A stretch of 9,332 nucleotides of DNA, from positions 1-9,332 of the forward strand of contig DTYY01000214.1 in the NCBI GenBank assembly GCA_012961645.1. The letters run 5' to 3'. This DNA is from Methanosarcinales archaeon (GTDB lineage: Archaea; Halobacteriota; Methanosarcinia; Methanosarcinales; Methanogasteraceae). The notes below the pieces were generated by a model that saw nothing but the letters and a program-made list of their open reading frames with translations, was not told the DNA's origin and ran no database searches. Below, one piece after another: positions 1 through 6,567 of this stretch (its first letter is position 1; each line of letters starts with the position of its first letter). Both the position numbers and the translations under genes were made by a program.

Positions 1-250
1 GCTCACCGATCTCCTCGATCAGTTCGGGTGCAATCTCACTTAACCTCTGCTTCCAGATCTCAGGATCGCCTCTTAATCCGGATAAAACCTCATCAACAAG
101 AGAAGCAACCCTTTTCGCATCCTTTCGCAGATTCGGGTGCTCACCAAGTACCTTGCCAAGTACTGCCCCGGCTTTTGGGGCTTTTCCGTACTTTACAGCA
201 TTCTGAAGCGCATATTTCTCGATTAACTCTCTTGTTTCGTCACTTTCCAT
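1..250 (-). CDS. gltX: Glutamyl-tRNA synthetase, archaeal type, N-terminal part (runs off the window)
   Basis: The 83 visible codons run from an ATG (complement of 248-250) to the window edge. The product charges tRNA-Glu and, in archaea without GlnRS, also mischarges tRNA-Gln for later amidation by GatDE. The visible part is the helical N-terminal extension of archaeal GluRS, with the motif YALQNAVKYGKAP at residues 13-25, then GKVLGEHPNLR at 32-42, and IAPELIEEI near residue 75. This strongly resembles Methanosarcina GluRS as I remember it. The Rossmann catalytic core with its HIGH-like motif lies outside the window. The start codon begins 4 nt after the tRNA-Gln gene on the same strand. 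No Shine-Dalgarno sequence is possible there except inside the tRNA itself, so translation is probably nearly leaderless after tRNA processing. Family identity is strong; the substrate range is inferred from the lineage. Confidence 0.9.
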   Translation of the reverse strand, partial: MESDETRELIEKYALQNAVKYGKAPKAGAVLGKVLGEHPNLRKDAKRVASLVDEVLSGLRGDPEIWKQRLSEIAPELIEEIGE

Positions 251-254
251 CGAA

Positions 255-327
255 TAGCCCGACTCGGATTCGAACCGAGGTACTGGGATCCAGAGTCCCA
301 GATGATTGACCGCTACATCATCGGGCT
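255..327 (-). tRNA. tRNA-Gln (anticodon CUG)
   Basis: On the minus strand a complete cloverleaf folds. The acceptor stem AGCCCGA pairs with TCGGGCT over 7 perfect pairs. The D arm contains AGCGGTCA. The anticodon stem TGGGA/TCCCA encloses the 7-nt loop CTCTGGA, giving anticodon CTG (complement of 291-293), which reads CAG for glutamine. A 4-nt variable loop precedes the T arm CTCGG-TTCGAAT-CCGAG. The discriminator base is A and CCA is not encoded; the next bases are TTCG and then the gltX start codon. No intron is seen. In most archaea this tRNA is first charged with glutamate by the non-discriminating GluRS, the product of the gene directly downstream. Confidence 0.97.
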
Positions 328-351
328 GTGGTTCAATATGAGGAAGTGGAT

Positions 352-360
352 GATATAAAT
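352..360 (-). promoter_or_regulatory. TATA box for the tRNA-Gln/gltX transcript
   Basis: The minus strand reads ATTTATATC, preceded by the purine-rich CAAAGA typical of a BRE. Its centre is about 27 nt before the first tRNA base, so transcription should start near 328-331. No other promoter fits between the tRNA and gltX, so this one should serve both. Confidence 0.75.
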
Positions 361-435
361 TCTTTGCATGGCGCAACCCGGTGTTGGGCAAGGGTTTTGT
401 GATTGCGAGTCAAGCGCAAGAGAGATCAAAACCTC

Positions 436-2160
436 TCAATTCACCATCTCACACAACTCCTGGACTGTCAGGAGCGGTGGGATATCCAGTCCTTCCCTCT
501 GGAGATCGGGCGAGATCCTGGTGATGATGGGCAGTGTTATCCCGGTCTTCTTGAGAATTTCCTGCTTTGAAAAGACGTATCGCGTGTCTCCGTCCAGTAC
601 GATCCTACCCTTATCCATTACAACCGTCCGTCTGGCATATCCAGCCACGAGATTCATGTCGTGGGTTATGAGGATGATCGTCTTCCCGAGTTCGTTCAGA
701 TGCCGGATCTGTTGCAGAAACCTGTTCACATGCCCCCAGTCCTGTCCGGTGGTGGGCTCGTCGAGCACGATGATGTCAGGCTCCATCGCAAGGATGGATG
801 CCACTGCGAGACGCTGGCGTTGACCCCGGCTTAAGGAGTGTGGATGCCGGTCCCGAAACTCATCGAGTTCCATCATCGCAATAGCCTTATCCACCCGCTC
901 AACGATCACGTCATCACGAAGCTTGAGGTTCTTCAGACCGAACCTGAGCTCCTGAACAACACTGTCTGTGAAGATCTGATTATCCGGATTCTGGAAGAGA
1001 TACCCGACCTTCTGGGCAAGCGCTGCTACCCGCATACCCGATATATCCACTCCATCGATCGTGATCACTCCCTTTTCCGGGCGCAGAAGTCCGATCAGGT
1101 GGCTTGCAAATGTGGTCTTGCCTGCACCGTTGTGCCCGATAAGCGCCAAAAAGTCACCCTCTCTGATCACAAGGTTGATGTCATCAAGCCCGACCTTCCC
1201 ATCCTCGAAGGTGTGGCGCAGATTCCTGACCTCGATCTTCGGCTTTGGAGCGGATGGGGGGATATTTGGTTTGTGAGCGGTTCTGAATCGTGCAATGCCG
1301 GCGGGGCTATCTCGCAGCCGATTGCACAGTCTGGAAAGGATCGTTTCATACGATAAGTATGTGGGCAAACCGTCTTTAGGATCTCCAGAACCATTTTTTA
1401 TCGCATGAGCAATCTCTGAGAGTTGAGGAAGGGATATGCCGATATTCTTCAACCGATCGTGCCCGTGATCAAAGATCTCATCCGGCGCACCATCCATGAT
1501 GATTCTGCCCTGTTCCATAACAACGACGCGATCTGCAAGATGCACAACTTCATCAATCTTATGCTCGATCAGGATGATGGTCATATCCTTCTCCTGATTC
1601 AACCGCCTGACAAGGGAGAGGACCTCACATGTCCCTGCCGGATCAAGATCGGATGTGGGCTCGTCCAGAACCAGGACCGATGGTTCCATCGCAAGCGTGC
1701 CTGCAATCGCAACCCGCTGCTTCTCACCTCCCGATAGCGTGAAGATGAAACGATCCCGCATACTTTCCATGCCAACAATCCGCATAGCCTGATCCATCCG
1801 GCTTAAAATCTCATTTTTTGGCATACCGAGGTTCTCTGGACCGAATGCAACATCCTTCTCAACCGTGAGTGAAAACAACTGTGTATCCGGGTTTTGGAAG
1901 ATGATCCCTACATCCGATGCCATCTGATGCACTTTGTAATCCCGGAGGTTCTTTTCGTTCACTATAATCTCGCCCTCGAGGTTTCCGCCCGCGACCTTCG
2001 GCACCAGACCGTTCAGGCACTGGATGAGTGTGGACTTCCCGCAGCCGCTTGCGCCGAGGAGCAGTACGAACTCGCCGTCATCGACGTGCAGGTTGATGTC
2101 GCAGAGTGCTGGCTCTGACATGTTCGGATAGGTGTAGTTGAGGTTGCGAATTTCGATCAT
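436..2160 (-). CDS. ECF transporter energy-coupling ATPase, two fused ABC domains (EcfA-EcfA, YkoD-like)
   Basis: This is a cytoplasmic double nucleotide-binding subunit that powers an energy-coupling-factor importer, replacing the EcfA1/EcfA2 pair. Numbering is from the ATG at 2158-2160 (574 aa). ATPase 1 has Walker A GASGCGKST at 36-44, Q-loop Gln89, signature LSGGE at 142-146, Walker B Asp166/Glu167 and switch His200. A linker of about 70 residues follows. ATPase 2 has Walker A GHNGAGKTT at 342-350, Gln390, signature LSRGQ at 443-447, Walker B Asp467/Glu468 and His500. Both sites look catalytically complete. An in-frame GTG at 2185-2187 would add nine residues (583 aa). Neither start has a clear Shine-Dalgarno sequence; I prefer the ATG because MIEIRNL is the usual beginning of the domain. 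It is divergent from the EcfT-DUF3344-S operon and shares a 78-105 bp spacer. The fused architecture resembles bacterial YkoD; substrate specificity lies in the S component and is unproven. Confidence 0.95.
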   Translation of the reverse strand: MIEIRNLNYTYPNMSEPALCDINLHVDDGEFVLLLGASGCGKSTLIQCLNGLVPKVAGGNLEGEIIVNEKNLRDYKVHQMASDVGIIFQNPDTQLFSLTVEKDVAFGPENLGMPKNEILSRMDQAMRIVGMESMRDRFIFTLSGGEKQRVAIAGTLAMEPSVLVLDEPTSDLDPAGTCEVLSLVRRLNQEKDMTIILIEHKIDEVVHLADRVVVMEQGRIIMDGAPDEIFDHGHDRLKNIGISLPQLSEIAHAIKNGSGDPKDGLPTYLSYETILSRLCNRLRDSPAGIARFRTAHKPNIPPSAPKPKIEVRNLRHTFEDGKVGLDDINLVIREGDFLALIGHNGAGKTTFASHLIGLLRPEKGVITIDGVDISGMRVAALAQKVGYLFQNPDNQIFTDSVVQELRFGLKNLKLRDDVIVERVDKAIAMMELDEFRDRHPHSLSRGQRQRLAVASILAMEPDIIVLDEPTTGQDWGHVNRFLQQIRHLNELGKTIILITHDMNLVAGYARRTVVMDKGRIVLDGDTRYVFSKQEILKKTGITLPIITRISPDLQREGLDIPPLLTVQELCEMVN

Positions 2161-2203
2161 ATTACGGTTATTGTTGACTTTGCTCACTGGTGTGATCGAG
2201 TCT

Positions 2204-2217
2204 GGTACAGATGTACC
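2204..2217. promoter_or_regulatory. Palindromic operator candidate in the divergent ecf spacer
   Basis: GGTACA-GA-TGTACC is a perfect 6-bp inverted repeat with a 2-bp spacer. It lies 18 bp upstream of the TATA-like core serving the plus-strand operon. It also falls close to where transcription of the minus-strand ATPase would start if that same AT-rich core is used in the other direction. A homodimeric helix-turn-helix regulator sensing the transported compound is an obvious possibility. No regulator gene is present in the window and I do not recognise the motif. Confidence 0.45.
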
Positions 2218-2234
2218 CCCTATACTACATAACT

Positions 2235-2244
2235 CTTAAATATT
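2235..2244 (+). promoter_or_regulatory. TATA-like core promoter for the ecfT operon, possibly bidirectional
   Basis: CTTAAATATT lies with its centre about 26 nt before the ecfT ATG at 2266. Transcription would therefore start at or a few bases before the start codon, meaning a leaderless mRNA, in agreement with the absence of a Shine-Dalgarno sequence there. Read on the other strand the element is AATATTTAAG. It could also drive the ATPase gene from a start near 2215, inside the palindrome. Confidence 0.5.
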
Positions 2245-2265
2245 ATCACAGAACCCAACTCTGCA

Positions 2266-3138
2266 ATGAGAGGATTATTCCGGTATGAGCAGAAGGATAC
2301 GATCATGCACAGACTTGACCCGCGGGTGAAGCTGTGCTGGGTCTTCGGGATGTCGGTTCTGAGCATGCTTTTTGGAACACCGCTCCTTTTGCTCGCCGCG
2401 TTCCTGTCCACGTTCCCGTTCTGGCTGATGATCGGACCTTCAAGAGCAAAGGTTCGTGCACTGCTATTCGTCTTCGGCACGATGGTCTTTGGATTCATGC
2501 TCACGCAGTCGCTCTTCTATTACTGGGGCGATCCTGAGAATCCGACGTTTACCATCATCCCAGCGACTTTCATGGTGATCGGACAGATTACGGGTGGGAT
2601 ATATTTCTATGCGGAAGGCGCGCTCTACGGACTCATACAGTCGCTCAGGTTCATGACCACGGTGAGCGCGGCTTCGGCGTTCGTTGCAACCACGCACCCG
2701 AGCGAACTGCTCATCGGACTCGTGCGGTTTGTAAAGGTCCCGCGCACTGACAGGTGGATCGGGGTTCCGAACGAGATTGCGTTCATGGTGTCGTCCGCGG
2801 TTGGTTTTGCGCCGTCGATGATCGAGGAGAGCATGATCATCATAAACGCGATGCGAGCGCGTGGTCTCGAACTGAAAGGAGGCATCAGGACGAAGGTCAA
2901 GGCGCTGCGGCACATCTTCTTCCCGATGGTGGTCGGACTCCTCCGCAAGGGGAGGCAGATTGCGATAGCCGCTGATGCGAGAGCGTTTCGTGCGATAAAG
3001 AACCGCACGTTCGTTGACGAACTGCAGATGAGACGGGGTGATTATGTTATGCTGATCTACACAGCCGCGCTTGTCATATCTGGATTTATTCTAAGTTCTA
3101 TCGGTTTTGGTGGGACTGCACCGGGGTTGGGGACATGA
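2266..3138 (+). CDS. ECF transporter transmembrane coupling protein EcfT (CbiQ/YkoC family)
   Basis: This 290-aa integral membrane subunit couples ATP hydrolysis by the EcfA domains to the S component. The N-terminus FRYEQKDTIMHRLDPRVKL (residues 5-23) is the standard EcfT opening and supports the ATG at 2266. Hydrophobic segments lie at about 24-57, 64-82, 96-125 and 260-280. The cytoplasmic coupling helices carry the two expected Ala-Arg-X motifs, ARG at 198-200 and ARA at 238-240 (within DARAF), which contact grooves in the two ATPases. The length is slightly above the usual roughly 260 aa. The stop overlaps the start of the next gene in ATGA (3135-3138), so translation is probably coupled. 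A TATA-like element 26 nt upstream suggests a leaderless message. The EcfT assignment is firm; assigning it to one particular vitamin is not possible from this subunit. Confidence 0.93.
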   Translation: MRGLFRYEQKDTIMHRLDPRVKLCWVFGMSVLSMLFGTPLLLLAAFLSTFPFWLMIGPSRAKVRALLFVFGTMVFGFMLTQSLFYYWGDPENPTFTIIPATFMVIGQITGGIYFYAEGALYGLIQSLRFMTTVSAASAFVATTHPSELLIGLVRFVKVPRTDRWIGVPNEIAFMVSSAVGFAPSMIEESMIIINAMRARGLELKGGIRTKVKALRHIFFPMVVGLLRKGRQIAIAADARAFRAIKNRTFVDELQMRRGDYVMLIYTAALVISGFILSSIGFGGTAPGLGT

Positions 3139-4115
3139 AAACGGTCAGATTTCACAGAAAACTGATGGCTCCGGTTCTTCTGGTCGCTATCATCATGATC
3201 CTCTCACAAGCAGCCATGGCTGGCGAGTGGCATGGCAGCGGCACTCCGCTCTACACCATCGCATCAGGGAGCCTGCACGGCGATGTCCATGTCGGCGGTG
3301 GGCACGGACTCACTTATGCTGACCCGTACATCGAATATTTTGATCTTCCTGGTAATATAATTTACGCTCGCCTGTATGTGCCGATGTGGAACTACAACAG
3401 AGGGGACACGCTAACAGTCTCGATCAATGATGAAGAGCTGAAAACACGCTATGAACCCGATTACATCGCTGCATGGGGCGTTTCATGCTATGCGTACGAT
3501 GTCACCGGTGTTGCGTTCAAGGAAGGGCTCAACGTGATCTCGGCGACTTATGAGAACAACAACGGCGCCCCCTACGGGATATTTCTCGTCACGGTCTACG
3601 AAAACGAGAGTATGCCCTACACCAGTTTCTGGATCGATGAGGGGAATTATGCGCTGAGCAAGGCGGTTGCCGGTGGTGGCGCTAAAAATCGGGGAGAGGC
3701 GCTGTTTCCAGGAGATGTGAATACGGAGACGGTCGAAAAGGCAGACCTGTGGACGGTGATGATCGCAGGAACTGATGGGGAGATTGACGAACTGTGGTTC
3801 AACTCAAAACTCCTCGGAGAGGACGTTGGAAGGGCGAAGACAGGGGGCTACCTCGATTTCGACCATTTTGATGTATCTGGCGACATCATCAGCCATAACA
3901 ATACCGCAGTCTTCAAAAGAGGCGAGGAACAGTACTTGCACCCGTTCAATGCTATTTTAGTGCTTGAACACACGAGCGATGTCAAGGGCGATACTGAATT
4001 GACGGTCTATGAGACCCAATCATCTCTAATGTCCAGCATCCCGATTCCGGTCATCGCAGTGCTCGCAATCACAATCATCGGCTTTTTTTTGATATACACG
4101 AAGAAAAAACATTAA
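3135..4115 (+). CDS. Secreted, C-terminally membrane-anchored DUF3344-like protein of the ECF operon
   Basis: The 326-aa product begins with a signal peptide: basic MKTVRFHRK, a hydrophobic stretch at about 11-27, and a likely cleavage after AMA near residue 29. A large extracytoplasmic region (30-300) is rich in aromatic, Gly and Asn residues and in predicted beta strands. It includes IIYARLYVPMWNYNRGD (75-91) and the similar-looking second half around DELWFNSKLLG (218-228). A single membrane helix at 303-321 ends in the basic tail KKKH, fixing the body on the outer face. From memory the sequence resembles DUF3344 proteins of methanogenic archaea, whose biochemical role I do not know. It is translationally coupled to ecfT and followed 16 nt later by the S component, so it is probably part of the same importer, perhaps for substrate capture or access through the S-layer. 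That role is inferred from position only. Confidence 0.82.
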   Translation: MKTVRFHRKLMAPVLLVAIIMILSQAAMAGEWHGSGTPLYTIASGSLHGDVHVGGGHGLTYADPYIEYFDLPGNIIYARLYVPMWNYNRGDTLTVSINDEELKTRYEPDYIAAWGVSCYAYDVTGVAFKEGLNVISATYENNNGAPYGIFLVTVYENESMPYTSFWIDEGNYALSKAVAGGGAKNRGEALFPGDVNTETVEKADLWTVMIAGTDGEIDELWFNSKLLGEDVGRAKTGGYLDFDHFDVSGDIISHNNTAVFKRGEEQYLHPFNAILVLEHTSDVKGDTELTVYETQSSLMSSIPIPVIAVLAITIIGFFLIYTKKKH

Positions 4116-4131
4116 CGAGGACGAGATTGAT

Positions 4132-5229
4132 ATGAATTACAGACCACTACTCTTTGTATTTGCCATAATACTGGCTTTGTTGCTTTCTTCTGTTGTCCAT
4201 GCGGCTGGCAGCGCCGATAACATAGATATCACGGTCATAATCCCTGATCGACCAAAAGGTATGTTTGAACCCGATAAACTGGTGGCAGGCGGTTCAGAGG
4301 AAAGGGCACGCATCGTCTTTGAAAATCGCGGCGCAGAAACCGCGACCATCTCCGCAACGATCGTGGCTCCTGATCTCGTATCGCTATCTGTGCCAATACA
4401 GGAACTGAGCGAGCAGATCACAGAGGATGGTAACACACTGACGGTCAGCAATATGGAGATTGCAGGCGGTAAATCCGCGATCGTGCGACTCCGGGTGACG
4501 CCTCCGGATTCGATCCCGATGAAGACTATGAAGAGGTTCCACATAACTGCAGCCGCTGCAGAGGACGGTAGCAGAACCGAATACTCGCACAGGTTCACAA
4601 TCATCCCGCCGCCGTCATGGATCACCTACGGCACCATCCTGGCAAGTCTACTGCTCGTTGTAATAGCGATCTTCGCAGTGAAACGGTTCGGAGTTCTCGA
4701 GATGTTCACCACGATCGATCTCGTCACAATCGCACTGCTCGCAGCGCTTGCAGGCGTCGTCTTCAGGTGGTTCTGGCAGACGTTCAACGACATCTTCGGA
4801 CCATTCGGAGGGCTCCTCTTCACAATCCCGGTATCGGCGCTGATGGTGATAGCGCTGCACCTCGTCAGAAAACCGGGCACAGCCACGCTGCTCTTCCTTG
4901 TTGACCAGCTCGTCTGCATGGTGATCTGGGGCTCGAACATAACAGTCTGGCTCGGATGGTACCTACTCGAAGGCGCTGTCGTGGACACCGAGGTTGCGCT
5001 ATTCAAGATGAACTATGCAGACACGCGAATCGCGGCCATAATTTATGGTATGTCACGGGGTTTCATTGCTTACTGGTTATTCTACTTCCTTTTCGCGCCG
5101 ACCGCGTGGAAGATCTGCTATGCGCCATGGTACTCATGGCTTCAGATCGGACTCGCAGTTCTCGGTGGACTCATCGGCGGATCGATCGGATACGATGCTG
5201 CAAAGAAGATGAGGGGCGCGATGCTGTGA
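4132..5229 (+). CDS. Putative ECF substrate-binding S component (YkoE-like) fused to an extracytoplasmic N-terminal domain
   Basis: This 365-aa protein has two parts. Residues 1-25 form a signal peptide ending in VVHAAG. Residues 30-158 form a beta-rich extracytoplasmic domain (for example ARIVFENRGAETATISATIV, 59-78, and SAIVRLRVTPP, 115-125) resembling archaeal NEW3/CARDB-like beta sandwiches. A linking helix follows at 166-184. The C-terminal part (192-354) has about six hydrophobic segments, the number usual for S components. The stretch VRKPGTATLLFLVDQL (245-260) and the following GSNITVWLGWYLLEG (267-281) resemble YkoE, the S component of a thiamine-precursor ECF importer. The start has GAGG 11 nt upstream. 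It is last in the EcfT operon, and its stop lies 27 nt from that of the convergent hemA. The S-component role is well supported by context and topology. The ligand is a guess (thiamine/HMP-like), and the N-terminal fusion is unusual for the family. Confidence 0.75.
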   Translation: MNYRPLLFVFAIILALLLSSVVHAAGSADNIDITVIIPDRPKGMFEPDKLVAGGSEERARIVFENRGAETATISATIVAPDLVSLSVPIQELSEQITEDGNTLTVSNMEIAGGKSAIVRLRVTPPDSIPMKTMKRFHITAAAAEDGSRTEYSHRFTIIPPPSWITYGTILASLLLVVIAIFAVKRFGVLEMFTTIDLVTIALLAALAGVVFRWFWQTFNDIFGPFGGLLFTIPVSALMVIALHLVRKPGTATLLFLVDQLVCMVIWGSNITVWLGWYLLEGAVVDTEVALFKMNYADTRIAAIIYGMSRGFIAYWLFYFLFAPTAWKICYAPWYSWLQIGLAVLGGLIGGSIGYDAAKKMRGAML

Positions 5230-5256
5230 TTGGGGCAAGGACACCCATAGAATAGA

Positions 5257-6519
5257 TCACTTCGCACTCAGCCGAAACAGCGCTGCAGTCGTTGCAAGGA
5301 AATCGATATCATCCTCTGCTGCCGCATTGCGCAGCGTCTTGGTCGGTTCTGCCAGCACCTTGTTGGTGATCGCGTGCGTGAGGTCGTCAAGTACGCTGCG
5401 CTCAAAATCTCCGAGCGTATGCCTTGCAGAGAGCCGATTGATCGCATGCTCCATTTCACGGATCCTCAGGTCTTCTATCTGGCTGTAAAGCGATGATATG
5501 ACTTTATCTGCTTGCTGTCGCTTGTACTGTAGATTTAGTAACTCATATTCATCTTCTATGATCTTTTCGACCTTTTCGATCTCTTGCATCCGTTTGCGCA
5601 GATTGCTATCGCTGATCTCCCTGAGTCCATCGATGTTATACAGTTTCACACCCGGTAGATCGGCTACCGAGTCCTCGACGTCCCTTGGGTTGGCTATGTC
5701 GATCATCAGCAGATCATGGCATCGGTCACTGTGGTCGTTGCGACCTTCCATGATCGGGCGCATCATCTCCGCAGTCAGCACCGGATGGGGCGCAGAGGTC
5801 GCGCTGATCACCACGTCCGAAGATGCGATATATTTGTCCTTTTCATCATACAGAACCGCAATTCCACCCAGTTCACTTGCAAGTGCCTCTCCCCGGTCGA
5901 AAGTACGGTTTGCGACATATACCGCCGAAACATTCTTGTGTGCAAGCGCATGTGCGACAAGTGACCCCATCGCTCCGGCACCGATGACCACGACCGTCTT
6001 CCCCTGCAGCGTGCCAAGTTCAGTCTCTGCGAGATCGACTGCCGCTGATCCGATGGAGACCGAACCTTTGTTGATCCGTGTCTCTGCCCGCACCCGTTTG
6101 CCGACATGAATCGCCTTCTCAAATGCGGTGTCAAGCACCTTTCCTGTGACCCCTGCCTCTCTTGCGATATGGTACAGCTCCTTTACCTGCCCGAGTATCT
6201 GGTCCTCACCAACGATCATCGATTCGAGCCCACATGCAACCCTTAAAAGATGCATCAACGATTCTTCGTGGTCATTGAACTCAATAATCCGGTCAGGCAC
6301 GCCCATCTTCTTCACATACTCAAAGAGGACCTTGCTACCCTTTGGCGAGACCACATACACCTCCACGCGGTTGCAGGTCATCAGCACCACGCACTCATGC
6401 ACCAGTTCATGCGAGTGCAGCACACGCAGCAGATCCTCCACCGTGCCGTGCCATGCACTCTCAATGTCCTCAATGCTTGCTTTTGCATGTGTGATGATCA
6501 TGCTGGATATCTCGGTCAT
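5257..6519 (-). CDS. hemA: Glutamyl-tRNA reductase
   Basis: The enzyme reduces glutamate on Glu-tRNA-Glu to glutamate-1-semialdehyde with NADPH. This is the first committed step of the C5 route to heme, siroheme, cobamides and coenzyme F430. Numbering from the ATG at 6517-6519 gives 420 aa. The catalytic cysteine is Cys49 in TCNR (48-51). The signature GLESMIVGEDQILGQVK is at 97-113 and the Rossmann nucleotide-binding loop GAGAMG at 180-185. IDIANPRD lies at 273-280, and the C-terminal dimerisation helices begin near 305. A TTG at 6547-6549 would add ten residues. I prefer the ATG because GAGGTGA sits 4 nt before it, whereas the TTG has only 1 nt to its own GAGGTGA copy, and because related Methanosarcina proteins begin MTEISSM as I recall. 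It lies 48 nt after coaD on the same strand, so co-transcription is likely. Confidence 0.98.
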   Translation of the reverse strand: MTEISSMIITHAKASIEDIESAWHGTVEDLLRVLHSHELVHECVVLMTCNRVEVYVVSPKGSKVLFEYVKKMGVPDRIIEFNDHEESLMHLLRVACGLESMIVGEDQILGQVKELYHIAREAGVTGKVLDTAFEKAIHVGKRVRAETRINKGSVSIGSAAVDLAETELGTLQGKTVVVIGAGAMGSLVAHALAHKNVSAVYVANRTFDRGEALASELGGIAVLYDEKDKYIASSDVVISATSAPHPVLTAEMMRPIMEGRNDHSDRCHDLLMIDIANPRDVEDSVADLPGVKLYNIDGLREISDSNLRKRMQEIEKVEKIIEDEYELLNLQYKRQQADKVISSLYSQIEDLRIREMEHAINRLSARHTLGDFERSVLDDLTHAITNKVLAEPTKTLRNAAAEDDIDFLATTAALFRLSAK

Positions 6520-6558
6520 CAGGTCACCTCTGTGAGTTACCTTTGTCAAGTCACCTCT
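6520..6558 (-). promoter_or_regulatory. Duplicated Shine-Dalgarno segment before hemA
   Basis: On the minus strand AGAGGTGACTTG (6547-6558) and AGAGGTGACCTG (6520-6531) match in 11 of 12 bases at a 27-bp offset. Each contains GAGGTGA, a near-perfect complement to the archaeal 16S rRNA 3' end. The second copy is spaced 4 nt from the ATG and is the likely functional ribosome binding site. The first copy directly abuts an in-frame TTG. The offset equals nine codons, so both starts are in the same frame. Confidence 0.6.
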
Positions 6559-6567
6559 TGTCTGTAA

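Noticed and set aside
418..440. GAGAG/CTCTC hairpin at the ATPase stop codon as a terminator
   Set aside because: The stem is only five pairs, overlaps the stop codon and has no following T-run.
436..1737. Several plus-strand open frames opposite the double ATPase
   Set aside because: They are antisense to strongly conserved Walker, signature and switch motifs, and their translations show no domain.
5640..5665. CGGTAG-N5-CTACCG inverted repeat within hemA
   Set aside because: A 6-bp dyad in coding sequence of this length is expected by chance, and it is not near any start or end of a gene.
1..6519. A functional link between gltX/tRNA-Gln and hemA because both use glutamyl-tRNA
   Set aside because: They are about 5 kb apart with a divergent transporter locus between them and separate promoters, so proximity alone is weak evidence.
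5498..6535. Ser/Arg-rich plus-strand frames opposite hemA
   Set aside because: These are shadows of the conserved glutamyl-tRNA reductase frame, with biased composition and no start signals.
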